36,345 bases of DNA from Spirochaetaceae bacterium (GTDB lineage Bacteria; Spirochaetota; Spirochaetia; Treponematales; Breznakiellaceae). Of this stretch, positions 16,588 to 24,704 are shown piece after piece. The DNA is taken from contig JAITJI010000004.1 in the NCBI GenBank assembly GCA_031279015.1, positions 1 through 36,345 on the forward strand, written 5' to 3'. Below the pieces are notes generated by a model that saw only the letters and a program-made list of their open reading frames with translations, had not been told where the DNA came from and made no database searches. Position numbers and translations under genes: made by a program. Within the stretch, counting starts at the first letter, position 1; every line of letters starts with the position of its first letter.

Positions 16588-16944
16588 ATGACCGTAGCTG
16601 AAGCGGTAAAAGTCCTTGAAGGACAATTTTTCTGTGGTGACGATAAGGCGGATCTGGAAATTGCCTCTGCCTGCGGGGCGGATCTGATGAGTGATGTCAT
16701 GGCCTTTGTCAAAGACAGGGTGCTCCTCTTAACGGGTTTGGTTAACCCTCAGGTCATCAGAACCGCCGAATTGTTGGATATACATTGTATTATTTTTGTG
16801 CGGGGCAAGGTTCCCAGCCGGGACATGATCGACATGGCTGAGACTTCGGAAATAATCCTGGGGGGAACCAAGCTGCCCATGTTTCTGGCCTGCGGAAAAC
16901 TCTATGAGGCAGGATTGAAAGCCGGCGGCACCCGGCGCATCTGA
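16588..16944 (+). CDS. DRTGG-domain protein
   Basis: A 118-residue protein that corresponds to a stand-alone DRTGG domain. This domain is found in the N-terminal part of some phosphotransacetylases, next to CBS domains, and beside [FeFe]-hydrogenase genes in anaerobes. Visible features are the ACGADLMSDVMAFVKDRVLLLTGLVNPQVIRTAELLD-like core (quoted in part: ACGADLMSDVMAF), the strand CIIFVRGK and the GKLYEAGL end. I chose the ATG at 16588 because GGGGG (16577-16581) is six nt upstream; an ATG at 16582 is too close. Its own promoter and a 9-bp gap to the next gene point to a two-gene unit. No catalytic residues are evident; a regulatory or ligand-binding role is the usual guess. Confidence 0.8.
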   Translation: MTVAEAVKVLEGQFFCGDDKADLEIASACGADLMSDVMAFVKDRVLLLTGLVNPQVIRTAELLDIHCIIFVRGKVPSRDMIDMAETSEIILGGTKLPMFLACGKLYEAGLKAGGTRRI

Positions 16945-16953
16945 GAATACACT

Positions 16954-17544
16954 ATGGGAAGAATCAAAAGCGCGTTGGAAATAGCCCTTGAACGGACAGA
17001 GACGGTAAAAAGCGATAGGGCCAGTCTCGATCAATTCGATACACGGCAACAGGGAAAACGGCTGGCGAATCAGTTCCTGGAAGAACAAAAACCGGCGGTC
17101 CTTGAGGAGGAGATCAGGAAGACGCCCCGGGAACGCCAGGCTGCCCTGAAGCAGGGGATCTTCGATGTGCTGATCTCCCGTCTGGGGCTTCCCCTTTCCA
17201 GGGATGATGAAAAGCGGATAGCGGCCGCGGGGAAGGGCCTACAGATCATCATCAACAATCCCCGGTTTAATACCATCAACAAACAGCTTGGACAGATACT
17301 CTCCCAATATCTCGATCAGGTAGCCCAGTATGAAGAGGCGATAAAGCGTCAATACTCCCCCAAGCTCCGGCAAAAGGAGGAGGAACTGTCCCGCCGTCTT
17401 GGTCGTCAGATACAGATCGATCCCTTTCAGGACCCGGAATTTACCGCCTTTTACAACCAGAACATGAATGCCCTTAAGGGAAACTATCAGCCTGCCGTGG
17501 ATGGAGTCCGGGAAGAGGCGATTCGGTTATTTGAAAAAAACTAA
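16954..17544 (+). CDS. Unknown charged, helical protein
   Basis: I do not recognise this 196-residue protein. It has no signal peptide or membrane helix. It is highly charged and rich in Lys, Arg, Glu and Gln, and seems almost entirely alpha-helical. Candidate coiled-coil stretches lie around residues 45-70 (LEEEIRKTPRERQAALK) and 125-150 (YEEAIKRQYSPKLRQKEEEL). The gap to the DRTGG gene is 9 bp, so it is likely co-transcribed and may act with it. The ribosome binding site is weak (GAGAA). It may be a lineage-specific spirochaete family. A domain search would be needed to say more. Confidence 0.75.
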   Translation: MGRIKSALEIALERTETVKSDRASLDQFDTRQQGKRLANQFLEEQKPAVLEEEIRKTPRERQAALKQGIFDVLISRLGLPLSRDDEKRIAAAGKGLQIIINNPRFNTINKQLGQILSQYLDQVAQYEEAIKRQYSPKLRQKEEELSRRLGRQIQIDPFQDPEFTAFYNQNMNALKGNYQPAVDGVREEAIRLFEKN

Positions 17545-17594
17545 AGGGACGATCCCCGGTATCGTATCTTACAGGGAATTGCGGAGGGATTGTT

Positions 17595-17999
17595 ATGTCG
17601 TCGTTGTGTATAAACGAGGTCTGGTCATACACCGACGAGGTTTATGAAATCTGCCGGAAATATCTCTTCCTTCGGGAAAAACTACGGCCCTATGTGGCCG
17701 CTCAGATGCAGGCCGCCCATGAAAAGGGCAGCCCGGTAATACGGCCCCTGTTCTATGACTTCCCCTCCGATCCGGAGGCATGGAAGGTTGAAGACCAGTA
17801 CCAGTTCGGCCCTGTCTATCTGGTGGCGCCCATCCTCTCCGAGGGTGAACGGGAACGAAAAGTCTACCTCCCCGCAGGCGCAGCCTGGACCAACGCATGG
17901 ACCGGAGAAACAACGGAAGGGGGCCAAACCATCACGGTTGCCGCGCCCCTGGATCAGATCCCGGTCTTTACCCGGGACGGAACAAAATTGCCGGTATAA
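17595..17999 (+). pseudogene. Orphan C-terminal fragment of a GH31 glycoside hydrolase
   Basis: The 134 residues match the end of the GH31 (alpha-glucosidase/alpha-xylosidase) catalytic barrel and the start of the following beta-domain. They read NEVWSYTDEVYEICRKY, LREKLRPYVAAQMQAAHEKG, PVIRPLFYDFPSDPEAW, DQYQFGPVYLVAPILSEGE, then the VYLPAGAAWTNAWTGE strand. Full GH31 enzymes have 600 to 800 residues, with catalytic aspartates well upstream of this segment. None of that is here and no upstream frame supplies it, so it cannot be an active glycosidase. A ribosome binding site GGAGGG lies 7 nt before the ATG at 17595, so it may still be translated. It is most likely the residue of a deletion, with no glycosidase partner in the window. 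Confidence 0.75.
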
Positions 18000-18072
18000 G
18001 GAGCTGTGCAGAAACAACCTGAACGACCGGCATCGTTTTTGTACAAACAAAGGGAATAACAGGAATGGCATT

Positions 18073-19314
18073 TTATGCCTGGGTGGATTCCGGCGATCCG
18101 GCTCCGGGGAGGCGGATCTGATCCCGGCCCCAGGCTTTGATCCGGAAGACCCCTTCCAGGAGCTGTTCCCGGGGACAGGCGGCGTTGATCCTGATAAAAC
18201 CCTGTCCCCGGCTGCCAAAGGCGCTGCCGGGTGTAACCTTGACCCGGCCCTGCTCTTCAAGCCGGACGGTAAATTCGGCGTCGTTCCGGAAGCCCCCCCG
18301 GCGGATGAGTGCGGAGGCATCTACCCAGATCAGGTAGGTCCCCTCCGGTTTGCAGGCCCGGAGACCCGGAATGCCGGTGTTGATCGCCGCCACCGCCCGG
18401 GTGATGTTCCCTTCAATATAAGCCTTGAGTTCCGCAAACCAAGGGCCGCCTTCCCGGTAGGCCGCCTCTGCAGCAGTACGGGAAAAGATGTCCGGCCCAT
18501 GGAAGGCCATGGCCCGGCAGCCTTCTTTCAGGGCCCGGGTCAGTTTGGCGTCCCGGACAATAAAATGGGAAACATGCAGTCCCCCCAGGTTAAAGGTCTT
18601 ATTCGCCCCGGACACCACGATCACCCTTTCGACATGCTCGGGAAAAGAGGCCAGGGAGCAGAAGGTTTTGGGGGAATATACAAAATCCCCATGTATTTCA
18701 TCGGAGACAACGGTCATGCCGTGCCTCCGGGTAAAGCCGAGGAACAGGGCCAGCTCTTCCCGGTCCCAGACCGCGCCCCCGGGGTTATGAGGGGAACAAA
18801 ACAGGGTCATGGGAACCTGGAGCCCCCGGTTTTTCGCAGCGGCAAGACCTTGCTCCAGGGCTTCCTCATCAAAGTGATACCTCCCCCTCTCGTCCGGAAT
18901 CAGGGGAACCTCTACAGCTTCCCGCCCGTTAGACCGGATCATATCAAAAAAGGGATGATACACAGGACTGAGGATCAAGACCCCGTCCCCGGGACGGCTA
19001 AAAGCCCGGACGGTGATACCCAGGGATGGAACCGTTCCCGGTCCGGCAAGGAAATCATCCGGTTCAAGGTTCACCTGATACCGGGTCCGGTACCAGGAAA
19101 CCAGGGTTTCAAAAAAAGAAGGGGGAAGCCGGGTATAGCCGTACACCGGATGCTCCGCCCGTTTTCTCAGGGCCTCCGTCACCGCCGGAGGACAGGGAAA
19201 ATCCATATCCGCAACCCAGAGGGGTATAACCGGATATCCCCCTCCGGTCTTATCCGTCTCTTCCCACTTTACGGCTTCCGTTCCGGTTCTATCGATTAAA
19301 ATATCAAAATTCAC
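18073..19314 (-). CDS. PatB/MalY/cystalysin-type C-S lyase (PLP enzyme)
   Basis: The 413-residue fold-type I PLP protein matches the cystathionine beta-lyase/PatB-MalY branch, which includes Treponema denticola cystalysin. Features include PLWVADMDF (31-39), YGYTRLP (58 onward), LSPVYHPF (115-122), SPHNPGG (174-180), SDEIHGDF (204-211) and the PLP lysine Lys239 in SGANKTFNLGG. The expected reaction is beta-elimination of cystathionine or cysteine, giving pyruvate, ammonia and a thiol or sulfide. The start is a GTG at 19314 with AGAGGAG upstream. No signal peptide is seen, so it is cytosolic. The adjacent methionine transporter fits sulfur amino acid use. Some members are true aminotransferases or regulators (MalY), so the substrate remains inferred. 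Confidence 0.9.
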   Translation of the reverse strand: MNFDILIDRTGTEAVKWEETDKTGGGYPVIPLWVADMDFPCPPAVTEALRKRAEHPVYGYTRLPPSFFETLVSWYRTRYQVNLEPDDFLAGPGTVPSLGITVRAFSRPGDGVLILSPVYHPFFDMIRSNGREAVEVPLIPDERGRYHFDEEALEQGLAAAKNRGLQVPMTLFCSPHNPGGAVWDREELALFLGFTRRHGMTVVSDEIHGDFVYSPKTFCSLASFPEHVERVIVVSGANKTFNLGGLHVSHFIVRDAKLTRALKEGCRAMAFHGPDIFSRTAAEAAYREGGPWFAELKAYIEGNITRAVAAINTGIPGLRACKPEGTYLIWVDASALIRRGGFRNDAEFTVRLEEQGRVKVTPGSAFGSRGQGFIRINAACPREQLLEGVFRIKAWGRDQIRLPGAGSPESTQA

Positions 19315-19327
19315 TATTTCTCCTCTA

Positions 19328-19356
19328 ATTATATTCTACATCAGGAGACTTCTGAA
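19328..19356 (-). promoter_or_regulatory. Promoter of the C-S lyase gene
   Basis: Read on the minus strand: TTCAGA (19356-19351), a 17-nt spacer and a perfect TATAAT (19333-19328), ending 13 nt before the GTG start. It lies in the short gap behind the capA-like gene, so the lyase can be transcribed independently. Confidence 0.55.
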
Positions 19357-19367
19357 TGCTTCGGCCT

Positions 19368-20921
19368 TCAGGGATTTCTGCTGATTAATTCCCGGGATAG
19401 TTCATAAAAGCGATCCAGTCTTTCCGGGGGGGCTATTTCCGTCCGGGGACCGGACAGCGCCAGAGCGTAGGGTTCAAGGTACAACAGCCGCTTCCCCCAG
19501 AAGCCCAGAACAAGGAAAAGGCCCTCATCACCACCGCCGGTATTCTCCATGCCGGCAAAGACGTAATTTCCCAGGGACCAGAACACGGGTTTGCCCTCTA
19601 CCCACTCAAATCCCTGGACGATATGGGGATGGGAACCGATAACGAGGTCCGCCCCTGCCCGAACCAGGTCCGTACAGAGTTCCCGGGTCGGGCGATCCGG
19701 CCGGGAGGACCACTCTTCTCCACCGTGGAAGAAAACGGCGTTCAGGGCTCCGGGGTCAAAGCCGGCCTTGATCCGTTCAGCATCCCCCCGTCCGGCGTGG
19801 AGGAGGCCGGGCCTGTCTTTTCCGGCCCTTACCGATAATCCGTCCCAGCCGCTCCGTTCCCGGGGAAAGGAGGCGAGTCCAAAGCACCGTACCGAAAGGC
19901 CGCCGGTTCCGGTAAACATCAGAGGAGCGGCGGCGGCGGCCTCGTCCCGGCCCGCCCCCAGCGCCCCGATTCCCGCCGCCGCAAGGCTGTCCAGGGTATC
20001 AAGAAAGGCATCGGGCCCCCAGTCAAAGGCATGGTTATTGGCCTGGAGCACGGCGTCTATTCCGGCATCCCTCAGAAAAGCGGCGGCGCCGGGGTTAAAA
20101 CGGAAGTTAAAGGCCTTCTCCGTCCTTGTCCCGCGGCGGCTCAAAACTCCCTCAAGGTTCACCACCGTGAAATCCGCATCCCGGAGCAGGGCTGTGGTGC
20201 CGCCGAATATCCCCAGGGGCCCTTCCTGCAAAAGGATCCCCTCCGCTCCCCGGCCAAGCATCAGGTCTCCGGCGGCGGCAATTTGGAGGATCGCCGGCCT
20301 TTCCTCCAAAAGCGGATTGGGAAGGGCCTCAACCCGGCGGTACAGGGCCTCCCGCAGGATGCCGGCCTTATCCGCCAAAGGGGGATCCGCGGCGGCGGAT
20401 GACACGGAACGCTCCTGTTCCCGGACCCGGATCCCCCGGATCCGGACCAGGGGATACCCTTCGTCCCCCACGGAACGGCCCTCTACCCGCAGGGCTATAC
20501 CGGGAGGATTCAATTCCGCCAGGGGAATCAGGGTCTCCTCCCCGGCCAGGCAGGCTGCAAGGCTGGTATTCCGACGGCGGGCAAGGGGATCTTCCTGGGG
20601 AACATAGTAGGTCCTGGAGAGGGGGATCTCCCCCCAGGCGTCCTCAAATTCCCAGGAGGAGCGGAATTCAACGGTGACCGCCGGTCCCCCAAAAGCGCCG
20701 GCCTCTTCCGGGGCGCCGGAAGCCAAACGGAGCCCCAGGGATGAAAGGAAATCCGGGGTCTCCAGAACGGACATCAGTAACGCCTCTTCACCGCCGCGGA
20801 GATCCGGATCTTCCTCCGTCGCCGCCGGGAGGATATACACCGGGGGAAGGGACAACGGCCGGTCTTGACAGGTACAAAAAAAGACGGCGGCAAGAACCGT
20901 CAGCGCAGGAAAAAACTTCAT
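19368..20921 (-). CDS. CapA-family (PGA_cap) metallophosphatase-like protein, probable lipoprotein
   Basis: The 517-residue protein has two parts. The C-terminal half (from about 211) is a PGA_cap/CapA domain with a calcineurin-like metal site: GDLMLGRG (218-225), VNLEGVL, NNHAFDWG, GGEEWSS, GSHPHIVQG and SLGNYVFAG. These proteins are associated with poly-gamma-glutamate or cell envelope polymers. The N-terminus is a signal peptide with cysteines at 16 and 18 (VFFCTC), fitting a relaxed spirochaetal lipobox. Residues 25-205 form a separate beta-rich domain (VEFRSSWEF, LSRTYYVPQEDPLA) that I cannot name. Start ATG 20921 has no Shine-Dalgarno sequence and lies about 8 nt after a putative -10 box. 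No capB, capC or other capsule gene is nearby, so the substrate is unknown. Confidence 0.85.
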   Translation of the reverse strand: MKFFPALTVLAAVFFCTCQDRPLSLPPVYILPAATEEDPDLRGGEEALLMSVLETPDFLSSLGLRLASGAPEEAGAFGGPAVTVEFRSSWEFEDAWGEIPLSRTYYVPQEDPLARRRNTSLAACLAGEETLIPLAELNPPGIALRVEGRSVGDEGYPLVRIRGIRVREQERSVSSAAADPPLADKAGILREALYRRVEALPNPLLEERPAILQIAAAGDLMLGRGAEGILLQEGPLGIFGGTTALLRDADFTVVNLEGVLSRRGTRTEKAFNFRFNPGAAAFLRDAGIDAVLQANNHAFDWGPDAFLDTLDSLAAAGIGALGAGRDEAAAAAPLMFTGTGGLSVRCFGLASFPRERSGWDGLSVRAGKDRPGLLHAGRGDAERIKAGFDPGALNAVFFHGGEEWSSRPDRPTRELCTDLVRAGADLVIGSHPHIVQGFEWVEGKPVFWSLGNYVFAGMENTGGGDEGLFLVLGFWGKRLLYLEPYALALSGPRTEIAPPERLDRFYELSRELISRNP

Positions 20922-20928
20922 TTTCTGT

Positions 20929-20956
20929 ACTGTATACGAATTTGTCCCTCTGTCAA
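20929..20956 (-). promoter_or_regulatory. Promoter of the CapA-family gene, likely leaderless transcript
   Basis: On the minus strand a perfect TTGACA (20956-20951), a 16-nt spacer and TACAGT (20934-20929) precede the ATG by 7 nt. Transcription would begin at or next to the start codon, which also lacks a ribosome binding site. Confidence 0.45.
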
Positions 20957-21020
20957 CAGGGGGCGATATCTGAGGGTTCCGGGCTTTATCATCCCGATTC
21001 CATCCCCAGGATGCTCATCT

Positions 21021-21038
21021 AATGTAATCGTTTACATT
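21021..21038. promoter_or_regulatory. LacI-family operator in front of the fucose genes
   Basis: AATGTAATCGTTTACATT is a near-perfect 18-bp palindrome around a central CG; the half-sites differ at one position. It matches the usual LacI/GalR form with TGTAA and TTACA arms. It lies 6 bp upstream of the -35 box of the fucU-lacI-fucI promoter, so the LacI-type protein encoded two genes down is the obvious candidate ligand-dependent repressor. Confidence 0.8.
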
Positions 21039-21044
21039 TTCCCC

Positions 21045-21073
21045 TTGACAAATTCCTCCTTTGGTCTGATCAT
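21045..21073 (+). promoter_or_regulatory. Promoter of the fucU-lacI-fucI cluster
   Basis: A perfect -35 TTGACA (21045-21050), a 17-nt spacer and GATCAT (21068-21073, 4 of 6). The weaker -10 and the operator just upstream suggest regulated rather than constitutive transcription. The leader to fucU is about 80 nt. Confidence 0.55.
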
Positions 21074-21158
21074 GGAGAAAAGGTTTTGCATAGGGCTGTG
21101 GCTGCAAGATGCCGGATTGTGGAACCGGCGATCATAGCCAATATATGAGGAGGTTGGT

Positions 21159-21593
21159 ATGCTTATCGGTATTGCGCCGGTGATAAGCCCCGAACTGCTG
21201 GACGCTTTGTTCCGGATGGGCCATGGGGATGAACTGGTTCTGGCGGATGCCTTTTTCCCCGGTAATTCCTGCAATTCCCGGGTAATTCGGGCGGATGGCA
21301 TCAAGGTTGTCCCCTTGTTGGAGGGAATTCTATCCCTCATCAACCTGGATTACGCGGTTCCCCATCCGGTGGCGATGATGGCGGCCGGCGCCGGGGATAC
21401 CTTGGATCCCTCTGTGGAGGCCTCTTACCGGAAGGTAATTGATCGCCTCTGGCCTGGGACTCCCCCAATCGAACTTGTGGATCGGTTTGCCTTCTACGAA
21501 CGGACAAAACGGGCTTACGCGGTGGTAATGACCGGGGAAACCGTAAAATACGGAAACATCATCCTCAAGAAAGGGGTTATTCCGGTAAACTGA
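21159..21593 (+). CDS. fucU: L-fucose mutarotase (RbsD/FucU family)
   Basis: FucU interconverts alpha and beta anomers of L-fucose, supplying the form that the isomerase uses. The 144-residue protein is near the normal 140 and shows PVISPELLDALFRMGHGDE with the catalytic His22, ADAFFPGNS, VIRADGIKVVPLLEGILSL (in part), MMAAGAGDTLDP, RFAFYERTKRAYAVVMTGE and KYGNIILKKGVIP. This is closer to FucU than to ribose RbsD. AGGAGG (21148-21153) precedes the ATG by 5 nt. The TGA overlaps the next ATG by one base, so the regulator gene is translationally coupled. Confidence 0.95.
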   Translation: MLIGIAPVISPELLDALFRMGHGDELVLADAFFPGNSCNSRVIRADGIKVVPLLEGILSLINLDYAVPHPVAMMAAGAGDTLDPSVEASYRKVIDRLWPGTPPIELVDRFAFYERTKRAYAVVMTGETVKYGNIILKKGVIPVN

Positions 21594-22675
21594 TGAGGGA
21601 ACGGACCGTTACTATCCGGGAAGTCGCGGCCGCCGCGGGAGTTTCTACCGCTACAGTATCCCGGACCCTTTCCCCTGACGGGGCGGAAGGGGTCTCTGAA
21701 GAAACCCGCCTGCGGGTATTTGCGGCGGCATCGAAGATGGGATACCGGGCTAATCACGCAGCCCGCAGTCTTAAAACCCGGTCAAGCCGTACCGTGGGCA
21801 TTATAGCCCCGGAATTGACCAATGATTTTTTTATGGATCTGGCAGAGGGCATAGCGGGAGAACTGGAGAGACAGGGTTATACCCTCCTGGTAGCTTCTTC
21901 GGCTAATTCTGTGGAAGAGGAAAAAAAGCGGGTTGCCATGCTGGCCGAGCGCATGGTGGATGGGATGGTGGTGATTCCCGCCGGTTCCCGGGGGGATCAC
22001 CTTGCCGCCCGGGCGCTGAGGAGGACGCCGGTCGTCCTGGTGGATCGTCTCGTGGAAGGGGCGGATGTGGATGCGGTACTTTCGGACAACGAAGGGGGCG
22101 CCTATGAGCTTACCCGGCGGCTTCTGGCCGATGGTTTCCGGCGGATCTGCTTTGTGGGTGGCGATGCCGCAATTTCCACCGCCCGGGAGCGGATTGCCGG
22201 GTTTTCCCGGGCGATGCTCGAAGCAGGGCTGCATCTGAATGGGGAAACCATCCGTTCAGGCGGCATGGAGGTCCGGGACGGATACACCGGCATGGGGGCT
22301 GTTCTGGAGTCCCCTTCGCCGCCCGATGCTTTGGTGGCGGTGAACCTGCTGGTACACCTGGGGATGGAGCGCCGTCTCCTGGAATATCGCCGCCGCCCGG
22401 GCAGGGTGTTGCCGGTTATCGCCGCCTTTGACGAAACCGCCTATACCCCTTTTCTGCCGGCTTGCCGTTACACTGCAGCCCAGGATGCCGCTGCCATGGG
22501 TAAGGAGGCGGTGCGCCGGATCCTGGAACGGATAGCGGAAAGAAGGACTGTGGAAAAATCCCCGGTGGGAAGGTCCCCTCTCGCCGGGGAAGAAACAGGG
22601 GGAGAACGGATAATCCGCCTGCCGGTTACCATCGTCCGGTACAGGGGGAGTCAGGAGGACCGGCGGCGCCGGTAA
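21593..22675 (+). CDS. LacI/GalR-family transcriptional regulator
   Basis: A 360-residue repressor. An N-terminal helix-turn-helix (VTIREVAAAAGVSTATVSRTLS, here cut in two) and hinge helix (YRANHAARSLKTRSS) are followed by a periplasmic-binding-protein-like effector domain (VGIIAPELTNDFFMDLAEGI, VLVDRLVEG, DNEGGAYELTRRLL-type core). It sits between fucU and fucI. The operator at 21021-21038 is of the LacI type, so it probably represses its own operon and is released by L-fucose, fuculose or a phosphate. A Gly/Arg-rich insertion near the end (around 325-345) is unusual. Start ATG 21593 overlaps the fucU stop. Confidence 0.93.
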   Translation: MRERTVTIREVAAAAGVSTATVSRTLSPDGAEGVSEETRLRVFAAASKMGYRANHAARSLKTRSSRTVGIIAPELTNDFFMDLAEGIAGELERQGYTLLVASSANSVEEEKKRVAMLAERMVDGMVVIPAGSRGDHLAARALRRTPVVLVDRLVEGADVDAVLSDNEGGAYELTRRLLADGFRRICFVGGDAAISTARERIAGFSRAMLEAGLHLNGETIRSGGMEVRDGYTGMGAVLESPSPPDALVAVNLLVHLGMERRLLEYRRRPGRVLPVIAAFDETAYTPFLPACRYTAAQDAAAMGKEAVRRILERIAERRTVEKSPVGRSPLAGEETGGERIIRLPVTIVRYRGSQEDRRRR

Positions 22676-22700
22676 TGTACACGGTTTGCTTATTGGCAGT

Positions 22701-22729
22701 TAGAACCGTAATGTGCTATTGCGGTTTTA
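22701..22729 (+). other. Stem-loop between lacI and fucI
   Basis: A 12-bp stem, 22701-22712 with 22718-22729, closes a 5-nt loop (GTGCT). Two of the pairs are G-U. It is followed by GATAG, not a U-tract, so it is more likely a stabilising or processing structure than a terminator. It lies 34 nt before the fucI ATG. It could set different levels of regulator and isomerase message. Confidence 0.6.
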
Positions 22730-22763
22730 GATAGTCTCGGATTGTATTTTTTTGGAGGAAAAC

Positions 22764-24578
22764 ATGGCTGATATTACAAGTCTCAAGATGAATCCCCCGG
22801 TAAACCGGTTCCGGGGGGCTCTGCCGAAGATCGGGATCCGTCCGGCCATTGATGGCCGGCGCAGGGGGGTACGGGAATCCCTGGAGGATGTAACCATGGA
22901 GATGGCCAGGGCTGCGGCGAAACTTATCACCGAAAACCTGAAACACCCAAACGGACAGACCATCGAATGTATCATCGCAGATTCGACCATCGGCGGTGTG
23001 GCGGAAGCCGCCGCTTGCCAGGATAAGTTTTCCCGGGAGAATGTGGCGATTACCCTGACCGTGACCCCCTGCTGGTGTTACGGTTCGGAAACCATGGACA
23101 TGGACCCCGCCACCATCAAGGCGGTATGGGGTTTTAATGGTACCGATAGGCCGGGAGCGGTGTACCTTGCCGCAGTACTGGCAGCTCACAGCCAGAAGGG
23201 CCTCCCCGCCTTTGGCATCTACGGCAGGGATGTACAGGATCTCAAGGATACGGGCAATATCCCCCCGGATGTAGCGGATAAGATCATCCGATTTGCCCGG
23301 GCCGCCCTGGCCGCGGCCTGGATGCGGGGGAAGAGTTACCTCTCCATCGGCTCTGTTTCCATGGGCATCGCCGGGTCCATCACCAATGCCGATTTCTTCC
23401 AGGAATACCTGGGGATGCGGAACGAGTATGTGGACATGTCCGAGCTGGTCCGCCGTTTTGATGAGAAGATCTACTCTGAGGCGGAATTCCAGCGGGCTCT
23501 GGCCTGGACTAAGGCAAACTGCAAAGAGGGGCCGGATAACAATCCTCCCAAAGAACAGCATAGCCGCAAGCAGAAGGATGATGTCTGGAAAACCTGCGTC
23601 AAGATGGCGATGATCGTCCGGGATCTTATGGTGGGAAATCCTGATCTCAGACGGAAGGGGCTCATTGAGGAATCCCTGGGGCATAACGCCATCGTGGCGG
23701 GATTTCAGGGCCAGCGTCAGTGGACGGATCACTTCCCCAACGGGGATTTTATGGAGGTGATTCTCAACTCCTCCTTTGACTGGAACGGTATCCGTTCCCC
23801 CTACATCGTGGCCACTGAGAACGACTGTTGCAACGGCGTCTCCATGCTCTTTGGATACCTGCTCACCGGCGCCGCCCAGATCTTCTCCGATGTCCGGACC
23901 TACTGGAGTCCCGACGCCATAGAACGGGTCAGCGGCTGGAAGCCCGAAGGAGACGCTGCCAACGGTCTTATCCACCTGATCAACTCCGGGGCGACCACCC
24001 TGGATGGAATCGGCAAGCAGCGGAAGGATGGCAAACCCGCCATGAAACCCTTCTGGGAGATCAGCCCCCAGGAAGCGGGGGACTGTCTGGACGCGGTAAG
24101 CTGGCGTTACGCAAGCCTGGGGTACTTCCGGGGCGGCGGTTATTCGTCGGACTTCCTTACCGAGGGGGGCATGCCCGTTACCATGTGCCGCCTCAACATG
24201 ATCAAGGGAATGGGCCCGGTGCTCCAGATTGCCGAAGGGATTACGGTGTCCATCCCTGATGCTGTTCACGACAAGCTGGACCTCCGGACAGACCCGACAT
24301 GGCCAACCACATGGTTTGCCCCCCGGCTAACCGGGAAAGGTCCCTTTAAGGATGTGTATTCCGTCATGGCCAACTGGGGCGCCAATCACGGCGCTGTCTC
24401 TTATGGCCACAATGGGGCGGACCTTATCATCCTGGCCAGCATCTTCCGGATCCCTGTTTGCATGCACAATGTAGAAACAGATCGAATATACCGGCCTAGT
24501 TATTGGAGCGCCTTTGGCATGGACCAGGAAGGCGCCGACTATCGGGCCTGCGCCGCCCTGGGTCCTCTTTACCGGTAA
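22764..24578 (+). CDS. fucI: L-fucose isomerase
   Basis: Converts L-fucose to L-fuculose (and often D-arabinose to D-ribulose) with Mn2+. The 604-residue protein is full length (E. coli about 591). It keeps long stretches typical of Fuc[111 protein letters not shown] and [16 protein letters not shown]. The metal/base residues correspond to Glu331 and Asp354 here, by analogy with the E. coli pair E337/D361, plus a downstream His near HNGADL. I chose the ATG at 22764 (GGAGG five nt upstream) rather than a TTG at 22752. No fuculose kinase is next to it. Confidence 0.97.
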   Translation: MADITSLKMNPPVNRFRGALPKIGIRPAIDGRRRGVRESLEDVTMEMARAAAKLITENLKHPNGQTIECIIADSTIGGVAEAAACQDKFSRENVAITLTVTPCWCYGSETMDMDPATIKAVWGFNGTDRPGAVYLAAVLAAHSQKGLPAFGIYGRDVQDLKDTGNIPPDVADKIIRFARAALAAAWMRGKSYLSIGSVSMGIAGSITNADFFQEYLGMRNEYVDMSELVRRFDEKIYSEAEFQRALAWTKANCKEGPDNNPPKEQHSRKQKDDVWKTCVKMAMIVRDLMVGNPDLRRKGLIEESLGHNAIVAGFQGQRQWTDHFPNGDFMEVILNSSFDWNGIRSPYIVATENDCCNGVSMLFGYLLTGAAQIFSDVRTYWSPDAIERVSGWKPEGDAANGLIHLINSGATTLDGIGKQRKDGKPAMKPFWEISPQEAGDCLDAVSWRYASLGYFRGGGYSSDFLTEGGMPVTMCRLNMIKGMGPVLQIAEGITVSIPDAVHDKLDLRTDPTWPTTWFAPRLTGKGPFKDVYSVMANWGANHGAVSYGHNGADLIILASIFRIPVCMHNVETDRIYRPSYWSAFGMDQEGADYRACAALGPLYR

Positions 24579-24617
24579 AGGCCGATAGGCGCCGGTTACT
24601 GCTTATGCAGTAGCAAG

Positions 24618-24646
24618 TCTCCCTGCCGGTAGTTCCGGCAGGGAGG
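24618..24646 (+). other. Strong stem-loop between fucI and the MATE gene
   Basis: TCCCTGCCGG (24620-24629) pairs perfectly with CCGGCAGGGA (24635-24644) around a 5-nt loop (TAGTT), and the stem can extend by two more pairs. There is no U-tract after it. It may act as a partial terminator, an mRNA stabiliser or a processing site that separates expression of the transporter from the isomerase. Confidence 0.7.
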
Positions 24647-24704
24647 AGACCGGGCTTGTGTGGTCCGGCTCCAGTGTATACAATCGAACAGGAAGGTTTT
24701 ATTT

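Noticed and set aside
17755-19299. A 514-codon plus-strand frame opposite the C-S lyase
   Set aside because: The composition is Pro/Gly/Arg-rich, as expected for the antisense of a GC-rich gene; the minus-strand protein has clear PLP-enzyme motifs.
22716-24269. A 517-codon minus-strand frame opposite fucI
   Set aside because: It is the antisense shadow of a highly conserved isomerase and carries no recognisable domain.
24618-24646. Intrinsic terminator after fucI
   Set aside because: The stem is strong but no U-tract follows, so it is listed as a stem-loop only.
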